From NCBI GenBank assembly GCA_035630195.1, contig DASQLD010000213.1, positions 1 through 21,294 on the forward strand: 21,294 nucleotides of DNA, given 5' to 3'. Of this stretch, positions 14,305 through 21,294 are shown in pieces. The first letter of the stretch is position 1. The number at the start of each line of letters is the position of its first letter. The notes below the pieces were generated by a model. The model saw nothing but the letters and a program-made list of their open reading frames with translations, searched no databases and was not told where the DNA came from. The position numbers and the translations under genes were made by a program. Source of the DNA: DASQDN01 sp035630195. GTDB taxonomy: Bacteria > Acidobacteriota > Terriglobia > Bryobacterales > Bryobacteraceae.

Positions 14305-17300
14305 CTAAATGATCGGGATGGTGGATCCTGCAATGTCACCGCCGGACACACCAACCGCCACATTGATGGAGTTTCCGGTCGCCGTATCAGCCGGAATTTC
14401 CATCTCCACAAGGTAAATACCCACTGATCCTTCGACTAGCTTGGCGGAAAGCGTTCTAACGCCGCTGTTGTTGATGCCCGAGATGATCGTGGCAGCCACA
14501 TTTTGCTCACGGTGGCCGGATCGGTTGGTTCCGGTCGCTGGCATTGTTTGTCCGAGGCCCGCGGTGAACACTCGAATGATCTCGCCGCGTCTCGCCGGAT
14601 TGCCCGAGCTGATGTAGCTACCGTCCGGACGAAGCGCAACGGCCATTCTCCGGGCGCTGGGATCGACGTAGTCGAAGATACCGGGCTTGATCGTCAGGAT
14701 CTGTACACCGCTCACTGTGGTTGAACCGCCGCCCTCAGTGCGGATCGTCACGGATGTCTGTCCGGGAGCGGTTTCAAACGGCACTTGGACAATCACCGTT
14801 TCGGTCCCGTTCACGTTGGATACGGCGTAGATCGGAGCCGCGACGTTGTTGAAAAGCACCTCGACACCCGCAAGGGTCGTCGGAAGCGGACCAGCCACAG
14901 TCTGCGGTGTAACGGACCCTCGCAGAGCCGGAGCAATACCCGGCGCCGTTATCACTGCTATGCCGCCAGGCGATATTCCTGGTTGATAGCCCGCCGCATT
15001 TACGAAACTGCTGGGCGTGAATACCGGTCCGGGCGTTCGAACCGTAAGATTGAAGGTCTGAGACAAAGTGCCGAGCGAAGCGGTGACAGTTACGGGACCC
15101 GCGGTCTGACCTGCGGTCACTGTTGCCGAAGCTGTCCCGGCATTGTCGGTCGTCCCCGTCGCCGGAACCGTAGCCGACCCTGAAGCAACCCGAAACACGA
15201 CGACCGCTCCAGGCACTGGCTGGTTATTCGCATCGATAACCCTTACGGAGAGAGGTGTCGCGAACGCTTGTCCGACAACTGCAGATTGGTTGTCGCCGCC
15301 AGTGATTTGAAGGTTAGTGGCGTTGAGACTAATTGTCTGGGCAAACGTTGCGCTTCCCGTTCCGGAGCGAACACGAATTTGAACCGATCCTGGTGTCTGG
15401 CCCAGAGTCACCCGGGTACTGGCGCGACCATTGGCGTCCGTCGTGCGCGAGGGCTCCGTCAGCGTAGCAGTGCCGGCAATAACTTCCCAGATCACGTCGG
15501 CGCCGCTGAGTAAGTTGCCACCCGCATCAGTGACCTCGACAAGCAGTGGTTGCGAAAGCGGTTGTCCCGCGTTTCCTGTTTGGTTATTACCGCCGGTGAT
15601 TCGAACCGTCGCAGGCGTTCCCGCGGTTACGTTCAAGGTAAGCGGGAACTGCACATTTTCACCGACAATGATGCGCGTCTGCGATTGCCCAATCCGACCG
15701 CCGATGAGAGCGTCGCAGACAACCATTCCTGTCTGATCGGAAAGGGGAATGCCACCACGGCAGGATAGGGAAGCGCCGGCCGGGTCGTCGTTCACAACGC
15801 GGAGACCGACGTTGGGAATCGGATTACCAAAGAGGGATCCTACGACAACACGGATCGCGTCCGGAATGCTTTCTCCGACCTTGCCATTGATGATTCGATC
15901 GGTCGGCTTACGCAATTCGTAGGTAGCCTCTCCACGTGACCCGTTGGGCAGGTTAGCTACAGTGGTGACGATAAAGTTCACAGTCTCACTGCCCGTGCTG
16001 GCAGAGATCACGGCCTGCGTGTAGGGTACGCCCAGGGGAACCAGAAAGTTCGTGTAAACAGCGCTTGCCATCCCGTTCGTATCGGTCAGCTTATTCACGT
16101 CCACGCCCAGGGTGCCTTCACCCTGCTCGAGCTTGAAGACTACAGGGACATTTGCCGCGGGCTTGCCTGCGGTATCCGTTACGAGAACGGTAAGAGGCTC
16201 CGGCGTGACGAATCCCTGAGAAGTGACTTGTCCTTGTCCTTTCACGATCGACAGAGTGCCGGATGGTGTCCCACCACCACCCCCGTTAGGATCATTATTG
16301 TTCACGTTCACGGTAAAGTTGGCGGTCTGCCCGCTCGCGGAAGCGGTTACGTTTACAACGCTCGCTGCGGCCCCTGTCGGTGCGCTGAGGATCGTTTGCG
16401 CATTTCCAAGCAGGTCGGTTGTCGCCGTGGTGGTGGATAAACTGACGCTGGCGGGCGCACCAAATTGAACTTGGACTCCGGCGAGTGGAATACCATTAAC
16501 ATCGACTGCACGAACAATCAGCGGCAAGGAAGACGTTCCGGGAGGAACAGTCTGGGTATTGTTGATCTGAAGGAGTGCTGAGGCCGGTCCCGTTGCTGCC
16601 GGACCAGCGTAAGATAGCAGCCCTGCAGCCGGGGCAGAAACTGGGCCGATTGCATTATTCTGGGCAAAGTCGACACGATATAGATTACCGGCAGTCAACA
16701 CAAAAAGACTGCGCGCGTTGGGCGCTTCGTTTGAAAGCACAATGTCGCGCGTGCCCTCGAAGGTTGCATTCGAAGTAGTAAACAGCGTCGGCGCCACCGG
16801 GTTCACAAGAGAAATCGTGTAGACACGGTTTGTTGTGCCCGAGAGGCCATAGGCCGTACTGTTGTCGGCGGCGACAATCTTGTTGAGAACATATCCGCCG
16901 CCTGGGATGTCGACGCTAGTGCGTCTGGACAGATCAATGAGGAAACCGGCTTTGTTAATGAGAGTCGAGGTATTCGGCGCTACACCGAACCGGCCATCGG
17001 GCGTGAAAGCGAGGGCTCCCGGGAAACCATTCAACGAAATCGTGGCGCGCAACGCCAGCGACTGCGGATCAATCTCGTAGATCGCGTTCTGGACTGGCAC
17101 GTAAACGAGGCTGGACGGGCCGACGCTAACGGACGCTGGTGATCCTGGTGTCGAAACTTGACCGGCAGCCGAAGCATTTTCGACGTTAATGACGAAGAGA
17201 CGTTGCTGGTCCGGGCTCGACACAAAGGCCCGTTTGCTATCTGAGCTTGCAGCAACACCGCTCGGGTTCGTTCCAACACTCAGTCCGGATGATCCGGCTA

Positions 17301-17697
17301 GCACGTTATCCGTCGCGGTATCGATCACCTGGACGCCACCGCTACCGATGACAATCAACCTGCGTCCATCAGGCGTGATCGCAGCAGCAGTTGGAGCGAC
17401 CGACAAACTCAGCCGCTTCGTTACCTGAAGGTTTGGGAAGATTCCCTCCAGCACTGCCACAGCTTCGGTCGCGACCCGTCCTATGACATAGTACTTTCCA
17501 CTTGGCCCCGGTAATACCTGCGCCGCGCCCGCGCTTGCCGCGAACGTTCGAGCAAACGAGAGCGGTTCCGTCGTATAGCCGGCGACCGTAGAATTTGCTG
17601 GATCTCCGCCTGCGGTCACAAAGATATTCCGTGCGTAAGCGACCGGTAGCGTCATGCAGGCCACAAGCGCGGGAACACAAGACCACTTCTTGAACAT
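14305..17697 (-). CDS. Large exported beta-propeller / Ig-repeat protein with Solibacter-type C-terminal domain
   Basis: Secreted or cell-surface protein of 1130 residues, function unknown. A signal peptide (FKKWSCVPALVACMTLPVAYA) is followed by a YVTN/WD-type beta-propeller at about 25-370 (repeats such as APTAAAITPDGRRLIVIG, NPSGVAASSDSKRAFVSS, FPGALAFTPDGRFGVAP). Five Ig-like Big-1/invasin-type domains follow (about 371-465, 480-580, 586-692, 696-791, 794-886), the first two split by a Gly-rich linker NNNDPNGGGGGTP. Domains 4 and 5 are clear duplicates (RITGGNNQTGNAGQPLSQP / QITGGDNQSAVVGQAFATP). The end (about 891-1130) is TIGR03437-like. ATG 17697 is chosen over GTG 17703 because of GAGGT just upstream. 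It probably acts in adhesion or binding outside the cell, by architecture alone. Confidence 0.87.
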   Translation of the reverse strand: MFKKWSCVPALVACMTLPVAYARNIFVTAGGDPANSTVAGYTTEPLSFARTFAASAGAAQVLPGPSGKYYVIGRVATEAVAVLEGIFPNLQVTKRLSLSVAPTAAAITPDGRRLIVIGSGGVQVIDTATDNVLAGSSGLSVGTNPSGVAASSDSKRAFVSSPDQQRLFVINVENASAAGQVSTPGSPASVSVGPSSLVYVPVQNAIYEIDPQSLALRATISLNGFPGALAFTPDGRFGVAPNTSTLINKAGFLIDLSRRTSVDIPGGGYVLNKIVAADNSTAYGLSGTTNRVYTISLVNPVAPTLFTTSNATFEGTRDIVLSNEAPNARSLFVLTAGNLYRVDFAQNNAIGPVSAPAAGLLSYAGPAATGPASALLQINNTQTVPPGTSSLPLIVRAVDVNGIPLAGVQVQFGAPASVSLSTTTATTDLLGNAQTILSAPTGAAASVVNVTASASGQTANFTVNVNNNDPNGGGGGTPSGTLSIVKGQGQVTSQGFVTPEPLTVLVTDTAGKPAANVPVVFKLEQGEGTLGVDVNKLTDTNGMASAVYTNFLVPLGVPYTQAVISASTGSETVNFIVTTVANLPNGSRGEATYELRKPTDRIINGKVGESIPDAIRVVVGSLFGNPIPNVGLRVVNDDPAGASLSCRGGIPLSDQTGMVVCDALIGGRIGQSQTRIIVGENVQFPLTLNVTAGTPATVRITGGNNQTGNAGQPLSQPLLVEVTDAGGNLLSGADVIWEVIAGTATLTEPSRTTDANGRASTRVTLGQTPGSVQIRVRSGTGSATFAQTISLNATNLQITGGDNQSAVVGQAFATPLSVRVIDANNQPVPGAVVVFRVASGSATVPATGTTDNAGTASATVTAGQTAGPVTVTASLGTLSQTFNLTVRTPGPVFTPSSFVNAAGYQPGISPGGIAVITAPGIAPALRGSVTPQTVAGPLPTTLAGVEVLFNNVAAPIYAVSNVNGTETVIVQVPFETAPGQTSVTIRTEGGGSTTVSGVQILTIKPGIFDYVDPSARRMAVALRPDGSYISSGNPARRGEIIRVFTAGLGQTMPATGTNRSGHREQNVAATIISGINNSGVRTLSAKLVEGSVGIYLVEMEIPADTATGNSINVAVGVSGGDIAGSTIPII

Positions 17698-17817
17698 AGA
17701 CACCTCGAGAGATTAATTCGAAAGCTTAGTCGCCCTAATCAGGGCAAAGGACGCGGGGCCTTATCAGTGTATCACCGACGGTGGTACTCGGGAAGCCAAC
17801 GGTAGGTTAGTACAAAT

Positions 17818-17849
17818 AAAAAGGAGGCGGGTCGCCCCGCCTCCTTTTT
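17818..17849. terminator. Strong intrinsic terminator after the Cys-rich surface protein gene
   Basis: A perfect 14-bp stem (17818-17831 with 17836-17849) has a 4-nt loop and A/T runs at both ends, giving a run of T on either strand. It ends transcription of the 17869-19824 gene 19 bp after its stop and would also work in the other direction. Confidence 0.93.
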
Positions 17850-17868
17850 GGGTTGAACTACGTTTAGG

Positions 17869-19824
17869 TTAGTGAGCGAGAACTTCGCTCTGCGAACCCG
17901 TGCGTGTGGTGATGCCAGCGTCCATGACGAGCGCCAGATAACCCTCAGCTACGCGAGCCTGACCGATAGGACCATCGGTGATGAACGCGAAGCCGTGAGC
18001 GAACTGGAACCGGCACTGAGCAATGATGTAGCCCTGGAAGCCAGGCGTACCTGTGATTCCGAGACCGCCACCGCTGCTGAGGACCCAAGCTACCTGGGCG
18101 CCCGCTTCCACGTTGGCGTTGGTCGTCTGAGCAGACGGAGCCGGGCCACCGGGTGTTGCGCCGTAGTAGTTGAGGGTGCAAGTACCCGCCTGGACACGGT
18201 TAGCGGAACCCGAGAACGGATCACGTGAAGTGTTGCTGATCACGAGACCGGTATCGAAGCCCGCTTGGTTGGTCACATACGGGAAGAGCAGATTAGTTAC
18301 GCACTGATTGAATGTGAATGCAGGGCGTGGTGTGGCGTTATCGATGAAGCGCGGAATCGGCAGCGAGGCGCTGGCCGCATTCGCCGTCGAGTTCGCCGCG
18401 AAGAACGGAGCAAAGCTACCGGTTACGCTGGACTGACCGAGACCCGGCAGATTGTTCGCCGTGTTGGCCCCAGAAGCAACCGCCATATAGAAGAACAACG
18501 TGTCGATGTTGGCAGAGTTGGCAGCCGTAACTTCCCAAACCGCCATACCGGAGCCAGCCGTGATCGGCACTTCCGCAGCAGCTGACGACGGATTGCCCGT
18601 GCAGCTCAGAGTGGTCGTGCCAGTGCCACCCACGAGAGTCGCGTTTGCAGTGATCGAACCCTGCTCACTGTTCGCATCGTTCGTAACACTGTTTACGCTG
18701 ACGAAGATCTTGGTGCCAGCAGGAACGTTCGTAAAGCGGGCAGCCACGCGAGTCGGGGCATCCGCTACGCCAACGTTAGCCAGATTAGGCTGATCGTCCC
18801 GCACGAAACCGCTTTCCGTGTTATAGACAACGCCAGGAACGCTTCTGTTCTGGTTTGGATCGATGCGCGTCTTGAAGGCGGTCTGGAAGCCCTCACGGAA
18901 TCTCAGACCCAGCTGAGCTCCGAACGGACCGGCCGCATTCGGATCGTTGAACAGGGTATTACTTCCGCCCGGCTCAGATACGCACTGTACCCACGTACGC
19001 GGGATACCAGAGCTGCTGCCTGCGCAAGTACGGACGTCAAACTGCAAGCCCGGGAGCACGAAGGCAACGGCCTGCTGCGGGTTGCTCAGGGACAAAGACT
19101 GGCTCGACGAGATCGACAGGAACGAGAAGATCTGGGTGGGAACCAAGCTGGTGGACGCCGGAACGCCAGCGGCATTACCGCGAACGTTGGTGATGCGAAT
19201 GGTACGGGTCCGATTCGAACCCGGAGGGGTGACTGGCACACCAGGCCAAACGACCGCGGCGTTAGCAGTGCCGTTAGCGGCATTTGCAGGCTGTCCACGG
19301 AAGATGGTGTAGGTGTTCTGCTGATACGTCTGATTCGCAACGGTCGGATTGCAATCGGGGGCCGTTCCAGTGCCGAACAGACCACCAACAGGCAGTCCCG
19401 GAACGTTTGAAGCTCCGCCAGTCGCAGCAGGCGCAGAGTTGGACTGCGAATTCGGCGACACGCAGAACGGCGTCGGCGTCAAAGAAGCCGTGCCATCTGC
19501 GTTCAGGCGAGCCGCGCCCGGTTCGTCGATCAGCAGAAGAGCTTCCGACAATCCACCGCTCAGCAGCCGGCTGGTGATGTTCGTATTCAAGAACAACTGG
19601 AAGTTGGCAGTCAGGGTCGAGTTGGGATCGCCACCAGAACAAACCAAGACAATGTCGCCTACCAGTTCAGTATGACCTTCGGCACGAACCACAGGGGGTA
19701 CACCAGTAGAGGTGCTACACACCAGAGGTTGACCGGCAGCCGTTTGCGCACTTGCCGTCGTTGCAGTTCCTAGAAGGAATGCACCGATGGCTAGCACGGG
19801 AAACAATTTGCGAAATGCTACCAT
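17869..19824 (-). CDS. Cys-rich secreted surface-type protein of acidobacterial style, function unknown
   Basis: No known function is recognised. The 651 residues begin with a clear Sec signal peptide (MVAFRKLFPVLAIGAFLLGTATTASA, cleavage before Q27). The mature protein is rich in Ala, Ser, Thr, Asn and Gly and has ten cysteines, an even number that suits disulfides in an exported protein. The C-terminal module (about 505-651) has LLFPYVTNQAGFDTGLVISNTS, GTCTLNYYG, FQGYIIAQCRFQFAHGFAFITDG and GYLALVMD. I know this as a recurrent module of Solibacter-type secreted proteins, from memory. The frame opens 20 codons earlier, but ATG 19824 has a very strong ribosome site (AAGGAGAAGG, complement of 19827-19836). 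The strong ribosome site and perfect terminator suggest high expression, perhaps as an abundant envelope or extracellular protein. Confidence 0.85.
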   Translation of the reverse strand: MVAFRKLFPVLAIGAFLLGTATTASAQTAAGQPLVCSTSTGVPPVVRAEGHTELVGDIVLVCSGGDPNSTLTANFQLFLNTNITSRLLSGGLSEALLLIDEPGAARLNADGTASLTPTPFCVSPNSQSNSAPAATGGASNVPGLPVGGLFGTGTAPDCNPTVANQTYQQNTYTIFRGQPANAANGTANAAVVWPGVPVTPPGSNRTRTIRITNVRGNAAGVPASTSLVPTQIFSFLSISSSQSLSLSNPQQAVAFVLPGLQFDVRTCAGSSSGIPRTWVQCVSEPGGSNTLFNDPNAAGPFGAQLGLRFREGFQTAFKTRIDPNQNRSVPGVVYNTESGFVRDDQPNLANVGVADAPTRVAARFTNVPAGTKIFVSVNSVTNDANSEQGSITANATLVGGTGTTTLSCTGNPSSAAAEVPITAGSGMAVWEVTAANSANIDTLFFYMAVASGANTANNLPGLGQSSVTGSFAPFFAANSTANAASASLPIPRFIDNATPRPAFTFNQCVTNLLFPYVTNQAGFDTGLVISNTSRDPFSGSANRVQAGTCTLNYYGATPGGPAPSAQTTNANVEAGAQVAWVLSSGGGLGITGTPGFQGYIIAQCRFQFAHGFAFITDGPIGQARVAEGYLALVMDAGITTRTGSQSEVLAH

Positions 19825-20306
19825 TTCCTTCTCCTTGTGAAGTTGAAGAGTAGTTTTATTTTGAATTGATGGAAGTTCAATCAACCTGAGCCTCGAAGCT
19901 CATAGCGCTGACTTCTCTTATTAGTTTTTCTGTGCTCGCGGGATTCCTTCTTGGTAGAAGAATACCGCTACGAATGCCTCAGCGTAATCAGACTAGAGAT
20001 AGCACCACTCCTCGCGGACAGTCAAGCAAAAGCGGTAAGTGAAATAGCTAACTATCTGAAGCGACTCGTTACGCAGTCATTAGAACATGCAAGTTCCTTG
20101 TCAGTCAATCATCTTATCGCTCAATGGCGCGAAAAGTTTACTGAATTGCGACATTTGCGCCTGAATGACGCCGGTCTCCACCACTCGACATAATTATGTT
20201 AGAAACAACCAAGAAGCGCCCTTTTAGAGAGCAAGCGGTCGGTTCGCTTCGAGAAGCCGTAAATACGAACATCAACAGTAATGTAACTTACAGAGTCCCG
20301 CGTGAC
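19825..20306. other. Gene-poor, lower-GC intergenic stretch
   Basis: This holds the leader of the Cys-rich secreted protein gene (minus strand: AAGGAGAAGG, and an A-rich stretch CAAAATAAAAC that may contain a -10 box) and, further right, only small doubtful ORFs. It is visibly richer in A and T than the flanking genes. No RNA gene, repeat or terminator for the secretin gene was found in it. Confidence 0.6.
19951..20193 (+). CDS. Possible small protein, 80 residues, unknown
   Basis: A TTG-started frame codes for 80 residues of protein-like, mostly helical composition (VIRLEIAPLLADSQAKAVSEIANYLKRLV, then LIAQWREKFTELRHLRLND). No Shine-Dalgarno or recognised domain is present, and no alternative ATG lies near the start. 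It could be a real small gene, a decayed gene fragment, or chance. A second short frame starts 2 bp after its stop. Confidence 0.25.
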   Translation: MVEEYRYECLSVIRLEIAPLLADSQAKAVSEIANYLKRLVTQSLEHASSLSVNHLIAQWREKFTELRHLRLNDAGLHHST

Positions 20307-20333
20307 TTACTGCTCGTTTTTGACGTACTTTGA
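20196..20333 (+). CDS. Very small doubtful ORF, 45 residues, overlapping the secretin 3' end
   Basis: ATG 20196 to TGA 20331-20333 codes for 45 residues (starts MLETTKKRPFREQAVGSLRE, ends RDLLLVFDVL). It begins 2 bp after the preceding small ORF, which is operon-like, but has no ribosome site. It overlaps the last codons of the opposite-strand secretin by 27 bp. Probably not a gene. Confidence 0.12.
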   Translation: MLETTKKRPFREQAVGSLREAVNTNINSNVTYRVPRDLLLVFDVL

Positions 20334-21294
20334 CAGCTGCCTTAACCGCGACTTTAATTCCTCGCTCGCCTCGTTCACATTATTCATGTCGTAGATGACT
20401 TTCGGGGTGAGAAAGATGATCAGCTCGGTTCGTTCCTTCGTGATCGCTTTGCTGCCAAAAGCCAAGCCGACGACGGGAATCCTGTGCAGGATGGGAAAAC
20501 CAACGCTGCTCGATCCATTTGACTCGTTGATAATTCCCCCGATTGCGATCGTGTCACCGTCTTGGAGCGTGATCTGCGTCTGAACGGTCCGCTTGGAGAA
20601 CGATGGACTCTGAATTGCTGCCCCTGTCTCAGGCGCGATAGGCGCGCTTACTTCCTGATTGACAGTCATAGTGACAATGCCCATGGGGTTGACACGGGCC
20701 AGAACATTTAACGTGACGCCTGTGTTGCGAGACTGAATACTGTTGGCGAATAAAGAATCGCCGCCTTGTTGCGCGCCTGTGACAGCCTGCGCTGTCAGTG
20801 TAGGCACCTCCGCTCCGACGTTGATGGAGGCAGGGACGCTGTCCGTAGCAATAATGCTTGGCGCTGAAAGCACGCGCGCCCGAGTGTTCGCTTCCTCGGT
20901 CGAAAGAAACATTAGCAATTCGCGGCTTTGTCCGACGAGTGCGCCAACTGAGAGCGTAAGGCTGCCCGTAAGAGCTCCGACGACCTGATTCGTGCTAGGC
21001 CGCAATGCGTTACCCGGAAGAGCTCCGCCACGAGCCGTGAGAAACGCAGCCACCCCATTGCGGAACGCTCCGCTCAGTGTCACTTCGTAAATTTTCGCTT
21101 CGATCAAAACCTGGCGCGGAGGAACGTCAATGTCCTTAAGGAGCTTGAGGATCGACTCATACTCCTGACGCGTACCTTGAATGAGGAGCGTATTGTCAAA
21201 TGGATTCGGGACAATCCTTGGCTGACGGGGACCCTGGTCAGCTCCCGCAACCCCCGGAGGTCCAAGAAACGTTCCTGTGCGGTCTGCTCCGACT
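20307..21294 (-). CDS. Secretin, C-terminal part (GspD-like type II secretion channel; cut by window edge)
   Basis: Outer-membrane secretin subunit, a ring-forming channel of type II secretion or type IV pilus systems. The visible 328 residues are the C-terminal part; the frame is open to position 21293. They start with a Gly/Pro-rich linker, then an N-domain end (RIVPNPFDNTLLIQGTRQEY, ESILKLLKDIDVPPRQVLIEAKIYEV). The secretin core follows, with LSAPSIIATDSVPASINVGAEVPTLTAQ, NVLARVNPMGIVTM, QTQITLQDGDTIAIGGIIN, FPILHRIPVVGLAFGS and ERTELIIFLTPKVIYD. The RQVLIEAKIYEV and LIIFLTPKVI blocks fit GspD better than PilQ, but type IV pilus secretins cannot be excluded. A TTG at 21107 is an internal Leu codon, not the start. 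Confidence 0.9.
   Translation of the reverse strand, partial: VGADRTGTFLGPPGVAGADQGPRQPRIVPNPFDNTLLIQGTRQEYESILKLLKDIDVPPRQVLIEAKIYEVTLSGAFRNGVAAFLTARGGALPGNALRPSTNQVVGALTGSLTLSVGALVGQSRELLMFLSTEEANTRARVLSAPSIIATDSVPASINVGAEVPTLTAQAVTGAQQGGDSLFANSIQSRNTGVTLNVLARVNPMGIVTMTVNQEVSAPIAPETGAAIQSPSFSKRTVQTQITLQDGDTIAIGGIINESNGSSSVGFPILHRIPVVGLAFGSKAITKERTELIIFLTPKVIYDMNNVNEASEELKSRLRQLSKYVKNEQ

Noticed and set aside
17732..17745. Small GCCCT-AATC-AGGGC hairpin in the leader of the propeller/Ig gene
   Set aside because: A 5-bp stem with no T tract and no similarity to a known leader element is too little to call regulatory.
21107..21107. Start of the secretin at TTG 21107
   Set aside because: The frame continues upstream with typical secretin sequence (NPFDNTLLIQGTRQEY), so this TTG is an internal Leu codon and the gene is cut by the window edge.

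Overview
The window reads as chromosomal DNA of a motile, diderm Acidobacteriota, most likely a Bryobacterales/Solibacter-like organism. The best taxonomic clue is the 1130-residue exported protein at 14305-17697. It ends in a module I recognise as the 'Solibacter uncharacterized C-terminal domain' type (TIGR03437-like, starting PSSFVNAAGYQPG). The secreted protein at 17869-19824 also ends in a module (LLFPYVTNQAGFDTG) typical of that group. P- and L-ring genes and a secretin show that an outer membrane is present. The taxonomic call is an inference from protein style; there is no rRNA here.

Region 1 (1-7666) is a flagellar locus. fliK-flgD-flgE run leftward and flgE is cut by the window edge. 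flgF-flgG-flgA-flgH-flgI-flgJ run rightward, mostly with overlapping or nearly touching genes. The 199-bp gap between the two arms (2525-2723) holds two back-to-back sigma-54-like -24/-12 elements with identical spacing to their start codons. Between them is a 10-bp direct repeat with 11-bp period that could be a shared activator site. The products form the hook (FlgE, with the FlgD cap and FliK length control), the distal and proximal rod (FlgG, FlgF), the P ring (FlgI, with chaperone FlgA), the L ring (FlgH) and the rod cap (FlgJ rod-binding domain only). fliS, the flagellin chaperone, faces flgJ. A lytic transglycosylase gene follows and may supply the peptidoglycan hydrolase that this FlgJ lacks.

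Region 2 (8467-13214) is housekeeping and transport. It holds a DUF72/YecE protein, then a leftward run of gatB, a soluble PRC-barrel/MgtE_N/CBS protein and an NRAMP-family transporter. The last two are 4 bp apart. They look like a two-component divalent-metal (probably magnesium) transport and sensing unit in which the MgtE sensor is detached from the MgtE channel and paired with an unrelated transporter. This is the most interesting candidate system in the window.

Region 3 (13363-19824) codes for three exported proteins on the minus strand: an NTF2-like/Ig-like protein, a large beta-propeller plus Ig-repeat protein, and a Cys-rich surface-type protein. The last two are each followed by a clear intrinsic terminator. 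Region 4 (19825-21294) is a gene-poor stretch of lower GC with two doubtful small ORFs, then the C-terminal part of a secretin (GspD-like) that runs off the right edge.

No tRNA, rRNA, CRISPR array, insertion sequence, attachment site or replication origin was recognised.
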